Counted from the first letter of the stretch, positions 9,344-17,593 are shown. The stretch is 64,000 bases of DNA from Citrobacter telavivensis (GCA_009363175.1 CP045205.1:4588001-4652000), one strand, 5' to 3'. Made by a program: numbers and translations. Notes: a model not told the origin generated them from the letters alone.

Positions 9344-10048
9344 CTAGAGCGTAAACACGCGCTCTTTGTACTGGCGCATCAGTGAATCGTTGTATTCTTT
9401 GCCGCCCGGCAGATTGATGCTGCGCATCACCGGCGGTGCAATGCCCTGCTCCAGCAGTATTTCGATGCAGCGGATCACCACGTTATTAATGATGAAGGCC
9501 GCAGATAGCGATGACACCGGACCAGTCATAATATTGTCGTTATTCATGCTCAGCGTGCAGTCACCCGCCGGGCAGGCGTTATCGAGCACAACATCGGCAA
9601 AGTCACGAATGCTTTCGCGGGTTGACGGCGATTCACCGTTGTTGCTGGTGATAACCACCAGCTTCAGTCCCTGCTCTTTCACCTTGCGCGCCAGTTCAAC
9701 GTGCAGCGGCTTGGTGCCGGAGTTGGAGATAATCACAAAGCAGTCTGACTCACGCAGATCCAGTAACCCGGAGAAAACATCGCCAATCCCCTTAAGCGAA
9801 TCGAACCAGCCGGTTGGGCCATAGAACTGGTCGATAGCTTTGGTGTTAACCAGACCGCCAGCGCGACCGGCAAGTTCGACTGCAGCGGCAAACGAGTGGC
9901 CGGAGCCAAAACCGTGAATAATGCCATTGGCTTTGACGCACCCGGCGAATAACGCCGCGGCCTCCTCAATAGCGGTACTCTGGGTCTGAAATACCTGGTC
10001 CAGAGTCGCTAACACGTGCTGATAATACTGCTGCTGATGTGGCGACAT
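9344..10048 (-). CDS. SIS-domain phosphosugar-binding protein (UPF0309 type)
   Basis: A 234-residue single-SIS protein with IIHGFGSGHSFAAAVELAGRAGG near residues 43-65 and CFVIISNSGTKPLHVE near residue 105, the phosphosugar-binding serine motifs. It is related to the other SIS gene of this operon, so the locus encodes two paralogues. It lies 3 bases after the PTS IIB gene and 9 bases before the GH88 gene. A paired isomerase/deacetylase-like activity on the phosphorylated sugar, or a regulatory role, is possible; the sequence does not decide. Confidence 0.85.
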   Translation of the reverse strand: MSPHQQQYYQHVLATLDQVFQTQSTAIEEAAALFAGCVKANGIIHGFGSGHSFAAAVELAGRAGGLVNTKAIDQFYGPTGWFDSLKGIGDVFSGLLDLRESDCFVIISNSGTKPLHVELARKVKEQGLKLVVITSNNGESPSTRESIRDFADVVLDNACPAGDCTLSMNNDNIMTGPVSSLSAAFIINNVVIRCIEILLEQGIAPPVMRSINLPGGKEYNDSLMRQYKERVFTL

Positions 10049-10051
10049 TCC

Positions 10052-10543
10052 TTATCCCTTATCGGCTTTTAAAAACTCGGTGATACTGGTATTCGACTCT
10101 TCCGGCGTCATCTGCGCCGTAACCGCCACACCTTTTGCCAACAGGGTATTGATGGCGGCAATCTCAACATCATTGACGCTGACCGAGCGCTTAATCTGTC
10201 GGCGATCGTCTTTGTTCGACATATTACCGATGTTGAGTTGGGTGACCGCGATGCCACAGTTCACCAGCTTTAGCGCCAGCTCTGGTGTTTTCAGCAGTAC
10301 CAGCACACGCTGGCCGTCATAGTTACCGGCGAGGATATTTGCGCTGGCTTTCTCAAAAGAAAGAATGGAGGTGTTACAGCCTTCCGGCGCGGCGCTACGA
10401 AGCAGCATTTTCTCAACGTCATTCGCGGCCACGGCATCGTCGATCACCATAATGCGGTTGGCGTTGAAATGGCTTACCCAACGGGTAGCCACCTGGCCGT
10501 GAATCAGTCGGTCATCGACGCGGATGTGAACAATGCCTTTCAT
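10052..10543 (-). CDS. PTS mannose/sorbose-family IIB component
   Basis: A 163-residue IIB protein of the mannose-fructose-sorbose (AgaV/SorB/ManX-C) family. IHIRVDDRLIHGQV-type N-terminus places the phosphorylated histidine at His15. It takes phosphate from the IIA protein and gives it to the sugar carried by the IIC-IID membrane complex. The gene is fourth in the IIA-IIC-IID-IIB string, preceded by AAGGAAG. Confidence 0.95.
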   Translation of the reverse strand: MKGIVHIRVDDRLIHGQVATRWVSHFNANRIMVIDDAVAANDVEKMLLRSAAPEGCNTSILSFEKASANILAGNYDGQRVLVLLKTPELALKLVNCGIAVTQLNIGNMSNKDDRRQIKRSVSVNDVEIAAINTLLAKGVAVTAQMTPEESNTSITEFLKADKG

Positions 10544-10570
10544 AATAACTTCCTTAAATCAATGTGTTAC

Positions 10571-11350
10571 TTAACCGAGAATATTCAGGTTGTAGCCAAC
10601 GATGCCTAACGCGATCAGCACAAAAATGACCCGCGTTGAGTTCATCTTTTTTAGCCCCAGCAGCCAGTAGGTGAATGCCACGACCAGCAGGGGGATAAGC
10701 CCCGGCATAATCTGGTTGGCAATATCCTGTAACTTGAGCGACACCTCGCCATAGCTGAATTCGAAATTGAGATTTGCCTTCACTACCGCGGGAATCAACG
10801 CCCCGATGACCGTCAGCCCAAGAATATTAGCGGCGCGGGTAATTTTGTTGAGGCTGTTGGTCAGCGACCCCAGCAGGTTTACCCCTTCCTGATACCCTTT
10901 GCTGATGCTAAAGCGCATAAACAGCATGCGGACCAGAGAAAACAGCAGCCAGAGGATAAGTCCTACCGGATTGCCTTGCAGCGCGAGGTAAGAGGCCACA
11001 GAGCCAATGATCGTGGTCGGAATGACAAAGAACAGCGTGTCGCCGATGCCCGCCAGCGGCCCCATCAGGCCAGTTTTAATCCCGGCAACCGCATCTTTAC
11101 CCGCGAGCCCGGTCTGTTCTTCCAGCGCGATATTCACCCCGAGGATCCCCGGCGCCATGGTGTTATTGGTATTAAAGAACTGGCTATGTACCCTAGCGGC
11201 CTCTTTCTGCTCTTCAGGCTTTGTATACTTCTTCTCAAGGAACGGGTAGATGCTATACAGATAGCCCAGGCCCTGCATTTTTTCGTAGTTCCAGCCAGAC
11301 TGACCGAACAAGAACCAGCGCCAGAACACGCGTTTTAAGACTTTATTCAT
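10571..11350 (-). CDS. PTS mannose/sorbose-family IID component
   Basis: A 259-residue inner membrane protein starting MNKVLKRVFWRWFLFGQSGWNYEKMQ, the classical IID N-terminus. AGIKTGLMGPLAGIGDTLFF and a C-terminal hydrophobic region complete the family pattern. The ATG at 11350 overlaps the end of the IIC gene by eight bases, indicating translational coupling; longer upstream frames to 11449 run inside IIC and are not used. IID and IIC together form the sugar channel of the permease. Confidence 0.95.
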   Translation of the reverse strand: MNKVLKRVFWRWFLFGQSGWNYEKMQGLGYLYSIYPFLEKKYTKPEEQKEAARVHSQFFNTNNTMAPGILGVNIALEEQTGLAGKDAVAGIKTGLMGPLAGIGDTLFFVIPTTIIGSVASYLALQGNPVGLILWLLFSLVRMLFMRFSISKGYQEGVNLLGSLTNSLNKITRAANILGLTVIGALIPAVVKANLNFEFSYGEVSLKLQDIANQIMPGLIPLLVVAFTYWLLGLKKMNSTRVIFVLIALGIVGYNLNILG

Positions 11351-12125
11351 CACCCATTGCTCCATTTGCAGGGGATTCGGTAGGTTGCGCAGCCTGCTTT
11401 TCTGAATTGAAGACATAGAGCGCAATCGCCAGACCCAGTAGCGCGGCACCCAATACCGGCACTTTCAGATAGGCCGCCAAAAAGAAGCCCAGAATCAGGA
11501 AAGAGATGTTCTTTTTAATCGGTAAATAACGCAGCAGGATGGCGATCCCCAGTGCAGGCAGTACTCCGCCAGCCACTTTCAAACCGTTCATAATGGATTC
11601 CGGGATCCAGGTCACCACGTCATTAACGAAGGTGGCCCCGAGGATCAGCGCCAGCAGCACCGGCAGCATACGAGACAGCGAAATCGGCACCTGGCCCAGC
11701 AGGTTCATTCTTGCCGCCGCCTTCACCTGCCCTGCCTCAATCAGCGCATCTGCCTTATGGTGAATAAAGGTGTTAGTGAAGCGGGCGAGAATATCCAACT
11801 GCACCATTAAGAGGCCAATTGGCACCGCGATGGTGGCGCCAAACGCCGCCCCCTGGCCGCTAATGATGGCGAAAGTGGTACCCAGCACCGCGCCGGTCAT
11901 GTAGTCCGGGATGGATGCGCCGCCGAAGTTACCGACGCCCAGTACCAGCAGATTCAGGGTGCCGCCGACGATAAGACCTGTGGTCATATCGCCCATAATG
12001 AGCCCGGCAAAAAAACCGGCCATGCTTGGTTTGACTAACCCTAGCGTGGTGTTATTGCCATCGTAAATCGCCAGCCCTGAATAGAGCGTCAGTAACGCTA
12101 TCTGCCAGACTGCAATATGCTCCAT
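11343..12125 (-). CDS. PTS mannose/sorbose-family IIC component
   Basis: A 260-residue polytopic membrane protein of the IIC-Man/Sor family, with LVVGGTLNLLVLGVGNFGGASIPDYMTG-like central sequence (read around residues 52-80). It forms the membrane channel with IID. The gene starts 3 bases after the IIA stop and overlaps the IID start. Sugar specificity is not readable; neighbouring GH88 and SIS genes suggest a uronyl-hexosamine disaccharide rather than mannose. Confidence 0.95.
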   Translation of the reverse strand: MEHIAVWQIALLTLYSGLAIYDGNNTTLGLVKPSMAGFFAGLIMGDMTTGLIVGGTLNLLVLGVGNFGGASIPDYMTGAVLGTTFAIISGQGAAFGATIAVPIGLLMVQLDILARFTNTFIHHKADALIEAGQVKAAARMNLLGQVPISLSRMLPVLLALILGATFVNDVVTWIPESIMNGLKVAGGVLPALGIAILLRYLPIKKNISFLILGFFLAAYLKVPVLGAALLGLAIALYVFNSEKQAAQPTESPANGAMGDE

Positions 12126-12128
12126 TTT

Positions 12129-12566
12129 TTACTCGTCTCCATCGTCTGTTGGCGCGGTAAGCGCCGCTTGCTGTAAATGGTAAATACCATCACGCGCCGT
12201 GGTTATTATTTCATTCAGCGAGGCTGAATTATGTTGTTCATCGATGGTCATTGCTATTTCAAGAATTAAATTTAAATTCATCCCTGACAATAGAGTAACG
12301 TTATCCCAGAGGTCGTTACGGACAATAATTTCCATCACCGAGTTATACGGTGAGCCACTTTTTAAATCAGAGAGAATAATAATTTTTGAGTCTATTGCGT
12401 TGAGCGAGGCTATTTTATCGAAAAGCTCCTGTTTAAATATCGTTATCCCTTTCTCACCCTCTAACTCAACAACATGGAGGTTAGGCTGCACTCCGAGAAT
12501 CAATTCAGTGGCTTGTCTGGCACCGCTGGCGAATCTCCCATGAGAGATTAATAATAGTTGATTCAT
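12129..12566 (-). CDS. PTS mannose/sorbose-family IIA component
   Basis: A 145-residue IIA-Man-type protein starting MNQLLLISHGRFASG, with the phosphorylated histidine at His9, and the SDLKSGSPYN motif near residue 68. It accepts phosphate from HPr. The ATG overlaps the TGA of the upstream GntR gene by the ATGA arrangement, so the regulator and transporter are co-transcribed and probably translationally coupled. Confidence 0.95.
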   Translation of the reverse strand: MNQLLLISHGRFASGARQATELILGVQPNLHVVELEGEKGITIFKQELFDKIASLNAIDSKIIILSDLKSGSPYNSVMEIIVRNDLWDNVTLLSGMNLNLILEIAMTIDEQHNSASLNEIITTARDGIYHLQQAALTAPTDDGDE

Positions 12567-13318
12567 CCTGCTCCCTTATCTGGCGTTCTTATTTCAATAT
12601 AAAATGACTCGAGTCGTTTCCAGGTTTCAATATATTCAATGACCAGACCTTGCTCATCAAAGGTAAAGCGCTTCATCAAGATAACGGGCTGATGAGTTCC
12701 AAGCTTAAGAGCCTCCAGCACCTCTGGCGCGGCCACACTCGGAGCGCAGATCGTCTGTCGATAGGGCATCGTATACATATCAAGACCATTGTTAACCTTA
12801 AAGGCCTCATAGATAGAACTGAGTGCCGAATTTTTCACTGTCAACTTACTGGAAAAATAGCGGGCCGGTATATGGGAAATTTGCAACGCATAAGGTATGT
12901 TACTGTCAAATTTCAACCGGGCAATACGGTAATATCTTTCTTCCTGGCCCAATCCGAGTTTTTCTTTAATGCTTGGGTCATCTTCCAGAACACAGTCAAT
13001 GACTTTAACCGACTGTATCCCTTTTAAATCATTATCTGATTCTGAGAAAATAATCGTCTCATTGCGCTTGGCTTTTGAAACAAAAGTCCCTTTACCCTGA
13101 TAGCGAATTAAATAACCTTCATTGACCATTTCGTGAATAGCACGAATTACAGTGGCAGAACTGACAGAGTAGCGCTCTTTTAATTCTGATTCGCTATAGA
13201 ATTTCTCGCCAGGTTTAAAAACGCCATTCCTGATTTCATCTAACAATGCCGACTTTATCACCTGATATTTCGCTGACTGTACTGTTGCTTTCATCGTTTG
13301 GCCAGTTTCTGTTGTCAT
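12563..13318 (-). CDS. GntR family (UTRA-type) regulator of the PTS/GH88 operon
   Basis: A 251-residue protein: an N-terminal winged helix (FYSESELKERYSVSSATVIRAIHEMVNEGYLIRYQGKGTFV) followed by a C-terminal UTRA ligand-binding domain (ending in FTFDEQGLVIEYIETWKRLESFYIEI). Such proteins repress sugar operons and are released by a sugar phosphate. It is the first gene of the operon and overlaps IIA. A multi-palindrome lies 60-90 bases upstream and is the best candidate operator. Start could also be the internal MKATVQ at 13294; neither has a clear ribosome-binding site. Confidence 0.9.
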   Translation of the reverse strand: MTTETGQTMKATVQSAKYQVIKSALLDEIRNGVFKPGEKFYSESELKERYSVSSATVIRAIHEMVNEGYLIRYQGKGTFVSKAKRNETIIFSESDNDLKGIQSVKVIDCVLEDDPSIKEKLGLGQEERYYRIARLKFDSNIPYALQISHIPARYFSSKLTVKNSALSSIYEAFKVNNGLDMYTMPYRQTICAPSVAAPEVLEALKLGTHQPVILMKRFTFDEQGLVIEYIETWKRLESFYIEIRTPDKGAG

Positions 13319-13377
13319 TAATTTTATTTCGTAGGCTTACGATACCTGCACCTGATTACGCGATCAACTGCTCAAAG

Positions 13378-13405
13378 CAACTTAACCGGTTAACCTGTTA
13401 AGTTG
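13378..13405. promoter_or_regulatory. Multiple palindrome upstream of GntR gene, candidate operator
   Basis: CAACTTAAC (13378-13386) and GTTAAGTTG (13397-13405) are perfect inverted repeats. Nested between them are the palindromes TTAACCGGTTAA (13382-13393) and GGTTAACC (13388-13395). The site is 60 bases upstream of the GntR start codon. Autoregulatory binding by this repressor is inferred from position and symmetry. Confidence 0.6.
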
Positions 13406-13658
13406 TGTTCAGGATTGTGATGGACTTCGCAATTCAGCGCTGCGTTTCAAAACACAGCGCCTTGTACCTTCCCTGAGAATCGTCTCAACCTGTGGCACGC
13501 ATCTATAAAACAGCGCGTTATTTTAACCAGGCCCATGCTCCATTTTTATGCTGTCAGGCAGTACGATAAGTCCAGCAAATGACCCCGTTTGGGTTGTGTG
13601 AACTCACCACTCCTTTATCCGCCACGGTTACTGGACCAAAAACGTAACAGGGATAAGC

Positions 13659-13870
13659 ATGAAAAAGTTAATCTGTATGGCGTTATTGCTGCTCTGTGAC
13701 ACCTGTTTTGCACAAAATACGGATGAAAGCCGTCAATGATGCAGTAAAATATGCACCTGGCCATGCACTGTGGTGAAAAAGCGAGCCTGGAGAAAATGGA
13801 CAACTAAACCTGCAACTTGATGCAGTATCGTGGACGAAGCTCTATCCGGGGATTTTGGCAGAGGAGTAAG
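13659..13870 (+). pseudogene. Decayed gene for a small secreted protein
   Basis: An ATG at 13659 opens a clean signal-peptide-like sequence, MKKLICMALLLLCDTCFAQN, with a likely cleavage after CFA, but the frame hits a stop at 13737-13739 after 26 codons. Coding-like sequence continues in other frames to a TAA at 13868-13870 (DAVKYAPGHALW, then LQLDAVSWTKLYPGILAEE), suggesting frameshifts or stop mutations in a small periplasmic protein gene. The family is not recognised. It lies just outside the probable left end of the genomic island. Confidence 0.4.
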
Positions 13871-13971
13871 TTGATCTTTGTTGAGGAAACTTACTTACAT
13901 CAGCAGTTACATGGGAACATTCTCTTGGTGTGACAATAGGTAAACCAGAGATTAACTGCTTGATTTGATGG

Positions 13972-13981
13972 GATAATAGGA
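13972..13981. repeat. Candidate left attachment core of the tRNA-Thr island
   Basis: GATAATAGGA here is identical to bases 38368-38377 inside the 3' part of the tRNA-Thr gene, in the same orientation, 24.4 kb away. Flanks are partly similar (TTGA...TG on the left). Ten identical bases is short for a tRNA-derived core, so this is a candidate only. Confidence 0.3.
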
Positions 13982-14041
13982 ACATAACACACCGCATATT
14001 CTCTTTGATAAATATATATATTTTCTTGTTTCATCTTTATA

Positions 14042-14067
14042 AATGCCCCCTTTTGTGCCCCCACCTT
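14042..14067. repeat. GGGGGCA-type repeat, left copy
   Basis: On the plus strand AATGCCCCC, four bases, then TGCCCCCA. The same arrangement occurs at 38226-38251 at the integrase start, with 21 of 26 positions equal by eye and the same orientation. Each copy lies just inside an island end, so they may be arm-type integrase or excisionase sites; this is inference. Confidence 0.35.
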
Positions 14068-14077
14068 GTTTTTCATG

Positions 14078-14104
14078 CGACTCGATGAGACTTTCATCGA
14101 GTCG
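14078..14104. repeat. Perfect inverted repeat near island left end
   Basis: CGACTCGATGA (14078-14088) and TCATCGAGTCG (14094-14104) are perfect 11-base inverted repeats with a 5-base spacer. It lies between cbtA and the putative attachment core; it may terminate the cbtA operon, though there is no U-run. Confidence 0.45.
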
Positions 14105-14159
14105 TTAATCTCATCAAATTCTTCACGTATCGTGGAAACCTTTGCAGATTTCCATCCCC

Positions 14160-14528
14160 TCACAACCGTGATCGGCTAAGAACAATATTACTTACCTCCC
14201 TGTAAGAACACCGGCTCATCAGCCCGCACGCTTTCCTGGCTTGAAGAATGTCTGTCGCAGTCAAATATGGTGCTTGTACCTGAGAGGTAAATCCATTGCG
14301 ATCGATACGAACTAACTCATATTTCTCTACCAGAAAGTTAACGGCATTAGCCAGAGTGATACCGGCATCGATATGCTCCTTTATAACGGTTTCATCATTA
14401 AAAGGTGTGTCGCTTAGCATCAGACCATAGTGCTGTTCAAGCAGACGAGTAAGTAACATTTGCCAGATAGTCACGGGCGTCAGGCATGGCTTCGCCGCCC
14501 GCATATTTGTTGCAGGTAGAAATTTCAT
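14160..14528 (-). CDS. cbtA: Type IV toxin CbtA/YeeV/YkfI family
   Basis: A 122-residue protein starting MKFLPATNMRAAKPCLTPV, then WQMLLTRLLEQHYGLMLSDTPF, INAVNFLVEKYELVR-like and TDILQARKACGLMSRCSYREV sequences that match CbtA throughout. In E. coli CbtA inhibits FtsZ and MreB polymerisation; CbeA opposes it by stabilising those filaments rather than binding the toxin. Length equals the family norm (about 124). The in-frame extension to 14591 overlaps cbeA and is rejected. It is the last gene of the yeeSTUV-type operon. Confidence 0.93.
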   Translation of the reverse strand: MKFLPATNMRAAKPCLTPVTIWQMLLTRLLEQHYGLMLSDTPFNDETVIKEHIDAGITLANAVNFLVEKYELVRIDRNGFTSQVQAPYLTATDILQARKACGLMSRCSYREVSNIVLSRSRL

Positions 14529-14548
14529 TTTTTCTCTCGTGAAAATAA

Positions 14549-14905
14549 TTAACGTTGAGTGGGATAAACGGCGATGTATACGTAGCCACAACTACCAAGC
14601 GTATCGGCTTCGCAGGTGAGTCCGTTGTGGTAAAGCATGACGCTGTGTTGATAGCGGGGATTGAGCTCGCCACTGATGAGCATTAGTTCCAGTTGTTTGA
14701 GTATTAATGGAAACGCCTGGTCGAGGCTCAACGCATCCTCGTCGCTGAAAGCACCATTAAACCCGGCGCGGTCAGCGAGAAAATGCACCCGGCTGCCTTC
14801 CTGTACCAGACGAGCTCCAAAACAGGGTGTAATAGCGCGTTTAAGTCCCCACGGCTGGCTGGCTGGATTCTCCGGCTTGGTACCGGAGTCTGAGTGAATG
14901 CTCAT
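14549..14905 (-). CDS. cbeA: Type IV antitoxin CbeA/YeeU/YfjZ family
   Basis: A 118-residue protein with the CbeA signatures TPCFGARLVQEGSRVHFLAD, DQAFPLILKQLELMLISGELN and TCEADTLGSCGYVYIAVYP. It is the antitoxin to the adjacent CbtA, 20 bases downstream. Known family members act on MreB and FtsZ filaments. The yeeT and radC genes precede it, the standard order in CP4-type islands. Confidence 0.95.
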   Translation of the reverse strand: MSIHSDSGTKPENPASQPWGLKRAITPCFGARLVQEGSRVHFLADRAGFNGAFSDEDALSLDQAFPLILKQLELMLISGELNPRYQHSVMLYHNGLTCEADTLGSCGYVYIAVYPTQR

Positions 14906-14930
14906 TATTGTTCCTGATTAAAGGGAAGGA

Positions 14931-15152
14931 TTAATTGAGAGTGACGCTTCGAAGAATGACATAGGGACCATTGCGATCATGACGGCGCTCAGCAAACACG
15001 GCCAGAACGCCGCGTATGTCCTGAACTTCCCGGCCAGCATAATGGCAGATACTGCCAGACCATTTATATTTACCGGTACAGAAGCGAAACAGTCGGGAGC
15101 CAGGATGTTGCCGATATAGAGCCATGGCCTGGCGCTTACTGATGATTTTCAT
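14931..15152 (-). CDS. yeeT: YeeT-family (DUF987) small island protein
   Basis: A 73-residue protein, MKIISKRQAMALYRQHPGSR..., rich in basic residues, matching the conserved YeeT/YkfH family that always sits between radC-like yeeS and cbeA. Function is unknown. Its ATG overlaps the radC stop (ATGA), indicating coupling. Confidence 0.9.
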   Translation of the reverse strand: MKIISKRQAMALYRQHPGSRLFRFCTGKYKWSGSICHYAGREVQDIRGVLAVFAERRHDRNGPYVILRSVTLN

Positions 15153-15700
15153 ATCCAGCCTCGCTCCGCAAACGACACAATGCCATCCTGACCGACAACC
15201 AGATGATCGAGCGTTTTCACATCAACCAATCCCAGCACCTCCTTCAGTTTGTCAGTCATATGGCGATCGGCTTTGCTAGGCTCCGGATCGCCGGATGGAT
15301 GGTTATGCGCCAGTACGACAGCTGCAGCATTGAAGCGAAGCGCTGACTTCACTACCTCACGGGGATGGACCTGGACATGGTTGATCGAACCAGCAAATAG
15401 CATTTCGCTCTCCAGTAAACGATGCTGATTATCGAGATAGAGAACCATAAACACTTCCCGTTCTTGTCCTGCCAGCTGTAACCGAAGCCAGTCACGTGCT
15501 GCAGTGCTTGAGGTAAAAGATATGCCGGGCTGGTGCAGATATTTATCCAGCAGGTTGATAGCGCGGCGAATGGTCCGTTGGGCATAGGGTGTCAATCCGG
15601 AAGTCGCTGGGAGCAGGCAACCATGCTGGGCTATAACCGTCAGCGGAAAGAGTTCAGGCTGCGATGACACCGGGGATAATGCGGTATTCATGTTCGGCAT
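15149..15700 (-). CDS. yeeS: RadC-family JAB-domain protein (YeeS type)
   Basis: About 183 residues of the RadC/MPN family, with the JAMM-like metal motif AHNHPSGDPEPSKAD near residue 130 and GSINHVQVHPREVVK upstream. It lacks the helix-hairpin-helix region of full-length RadC, as expected for the short island-borne YeeS/YkfG paralogues. Biochemical role is unsettled. It overlaps yeeT and starts 3 bases after the upstream antirestriction gene; MNTALSP (15691) is an alternative start. Confidence 0.93.
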   Translation of the reverse strand: MPNMNTALSPVSSQPELFPLTVIAQHGCLLPATSGLTPYAQRTIRRAINLLDKYLHQPGISFTSSTAARDWLRLQLAGQEREVFMVLYLDNQHRLLESEMLFAGSINHVQVHPREVVKSALRFNAAAVVLAHNHPSGDPEPSKADRHMTDKLKEVLGLVDVKTLDHLVVGQDGIVSFAERGWI

Positions 15701-15703
15701 TCC

Positions 15704-16147
15704 TCAGTTGATGAGAGGCATAATGGCACTGCGCTCTGGATGGTTCAACGCGAAGTCACGTAAGCGATAATAATGCTCGGTCATCGCGTCACACTCGGTA
15801 CGACAGGCGTGGTGGCTGTATGCCATCAGGCAGGCGACTATCCCTGCCGCTTCAGGAGTAAGTTCCGCACCGTTGCCATTCATGTTGTTAAACAATGCCC
15901 ACTTTTCATCGTGCTCTGACTCAGGAGCCATAAAAGCACCGCCGTTACTGAGCGTCAAAAAGTTCCAGATACCACCGTGGTAATCGGCACACAGGCGGTC
16001 CATCCAGGCAAAGATTCGGGGCTCAAGGGTTATCCATTGCTGGATGGAGCCAAAGTGCTTCGGCCAGAAGCCGGTGCGTAACTCGTCAGGGACCACTGAA
16101 GCAGTAATTGCTGTCTGCTCAGCGAACTGAGGGTGTTGTGTATCCAT
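15704..16147 (-). CDS. Antirestriction protein, ArdB/KlcA/YafX family
   Basis: A 147-residue acidic protein with the KlcA/ArdB core: FWPKHFGSIQQWITLEPRIFAWMDRLCADYHGGIWNF and later SNGGAFM. Members inhibit type I restriction of incoming mobile DNA without DNA mimicry. Placement between yfjQ-like and radC-like genes is standard in CP4-type islands. Confidence 0.93.
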   Translation of the reverse strand: MDTQHPQFAEQTAITASVVPDELRTGFWPKHFGSIQQWITLEPRIFAWMDRLCADYHGGIWNFLTLSNGGAFMAPESEHDEKWALFNNMNGNGAELTPEAAGIVACLMAYSHHACRTECDAMTEHYYRLRDFALNHPERSAIMPLIN

Positions 16148-16177
16148 TAAACTATCTCCTTATGCCGGAACTGTTAT

Positions 16178-16999
16178 TTAGCACCCGAAAAACTCGAGCA
16201 TGTTTTCTGCCATAACCCAAAGAGCGCGGTTGAGCTTCACATCGCCATCAATACCGGTAACGGCCCGGGTGCGGCTGCTTTTCCCCTGAGCGGTTCGCCC
16301 TGACAATCCCCCTTTCATCAGGTTCTCCTGTACCCGCTGATAGACGGTCCACAGGTCATCGCTGTAGTCTTCCCGACGACGAGGGGTCAGCAACTGCGAT
16401 ACCGTGACCGGCTGGTGATCCTCACCAAAGCGATACTTCAGTGCGGCATTCGCCAGCGCGTGACGGGCCGGAGCTGGCAACGCCAGTGACTGCATTGCAT
16501 CGCGTTTCTCCTCTACCCGGTCAAATACGCCGAGCACTTCGTAAGCCCCTTCAATCACCTTCTCAACAACATTCCCTTTATGCGGTACCCGCACTTCTCC
16601 AAATGACTGACCGCAGACCAGACCGTTGGTGCAGACACCACGAAACAGCCCTGGTAGCATCTGGTAGCTTGATGACCCGTCATGGCTATTAAGTAGAATA
16701 ATTTCCGGCACCTGATGCCCACTCAATTGCCCGGCACGACGCAGGCGCAGCATGTGTTTGGTGTGCTCCCGCTTACTCAGGTCACGAACCTTTGTCTGGC
16801 AGGCAAAGAACGGCTCAAAGCCTTCACGCTGCAGGCTTTCGAGGATGGTGATGGTCGGGATGTAGGTATAACGGTCTGAACGAGATTCATGCTTGTCACT
16901 CCCGAACACGCTGGGGACATGACTCATCAGCTCTTCGTGGGTCAGAGGCCGGTCACGGCGTATCTGGTTAATACGGCCAAAGCGGCTGGCTAATCGCAT
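16178..16999 (-). CDS. DUF932 protein, YfjQ/YafZ family
   Basis: A 273-residue protein from MRLASRFGRINQIRRDRPL, exactly the length of E. coli YfjQ/YafZ. DUF932 proteins occur in plasmids, phages and P4-like islands and are of unknown function, possibly nucleic-acid linked. The longer frame to 17044 adds residues unlike the family and is rejected. Followed 30 bases later by the ArdB-like gene. Confidence 0.92.
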   Translation of the reverse strand: MRLASRFGRINQIRRDRPLTHEELMSHVPSVFGSDKHESRSDRYTYIPTITILESLQREGFEPFFACQTKVRDLSKREHTKHMLRLRRAGQLSGHQVPEIILLNSHDGSSSYQMLPGLFRGVCTNGLVCGQSFGEVRVPHKGNVVEKVIEGAYEVLGVFDRVEEKRDAMQSLALPAPARHALANAALKYRFGEDHQPVTVSQLLTPRRREDYSDDLWTVYQRVQENLMKGGLSGRTAQGKSSRTRAVTGIDGDVKLNRALWVMAENMLEFFGC

Positions 17000-17119
17000 G
17001 GCTAACTCCTTATCTGATAATGAAATAAAAACAAAAAAGGCCATGTTCCCGAAGGAGCATGGCCTGTTGCTATCTGGTGTTGGTACGTAGCGGGCTGGAG
17101 AGGTCTGAAACGTGAGTAA

Positions 17120-17593
17120 TTAATCGCTGTAGTGTGTGGTCCGGCACTCACTGAGGTCAGACAGCTCTTTTTGCGTATTCTTTAGACCCGAGCTGAAGGA
17201 GCCAACTTTGTTATTGTTGACATAAACATCGAAATTAGACGACTGACCCAGCGCGTCAATAAATGACACCCAGGCATTATCGCCATTCCTCCAGCCCAGG
17301 GATGACGGTAACGGATACTGGCTGTCATTCATCACCACGGTGATGTCGGTTCCGTCATCGTGAGAATTCAGCAAGGTACCGTCGGGCAGGGTCAGGTATA
17401 CGCTGTGCTGCAGCACATTCTGCTCATCAGGGCTGGTGGTGCAGTTAAGATTGAAGACCACCTTCTCCGGACTGGTGATGATGTATTCGGTCACGCCCTG
17501 GGCGAATCCGCTGCTCCACATATTGGGGACGGCCTGTACAACGGAGGCTGAGGCCAGCATAACCACCGCCAGAGAGGTGTGAGATAAACGCAT
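17120..17593 (-). CDS. Secreted hypothetical protein, YfjT-like
   Basis: A 157-residue protein with a signal peptide (MRLSHTSLAVVMLASASVVQA, cleavage about residue 21) and a periplasmic domain with two cysteines (NCTTS near residue 50 and SECRTTH near the C-terminus) that could form a disulphide. Length and location resemble YfjT of CP4-57, but I rely on memory for that. Function is unknown. Confidence 0.75.
   Translation of the reverse strand: MRLSHTSLAVVMLASASVVQAVPNMWSSGFAQGVTEYIITSPEKVVFNLNCTTSPDEQNVLQHSVYLTLPDGTLLNSHDDGTDITVVMNDSQYPLPSSLGWRNGDNAWVSFIDALGQSSNFDVYVNNNKVGSFSSGLKNTQKELSDLSECRTTHYSD

Larger units (their letters stand above)
13319..14159. other. Gene-poor boundary between sugar operon and island
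   Basis: This 841-base stretch holds the candidate GntR operator, the decayed secreted-protein gene, a candidate left attachment core and a GC-rich repeat also found beside the integrase. A frame on the minus strand from 14163 to 13900 begins with GTG, spans the putative attachment site and has no recognisable features, so it is not called as a gene. Confidence 0.5.

Noticed and set aside
13615..13803. Minus-strand 62-codon frame opposite the decayed secreted gene
   Set aside because: No ribosome-binding site and no conserved sequence; the plus-strand signal peptide is more convincing.
13900..14163. Minus-strand open frame of 87 codons beside cbtA
   Set aside because: It begins with GTG, overlaps the cbtA end, covers the candidate attachment core and GC-rich repeat, and has no recognisable domain.
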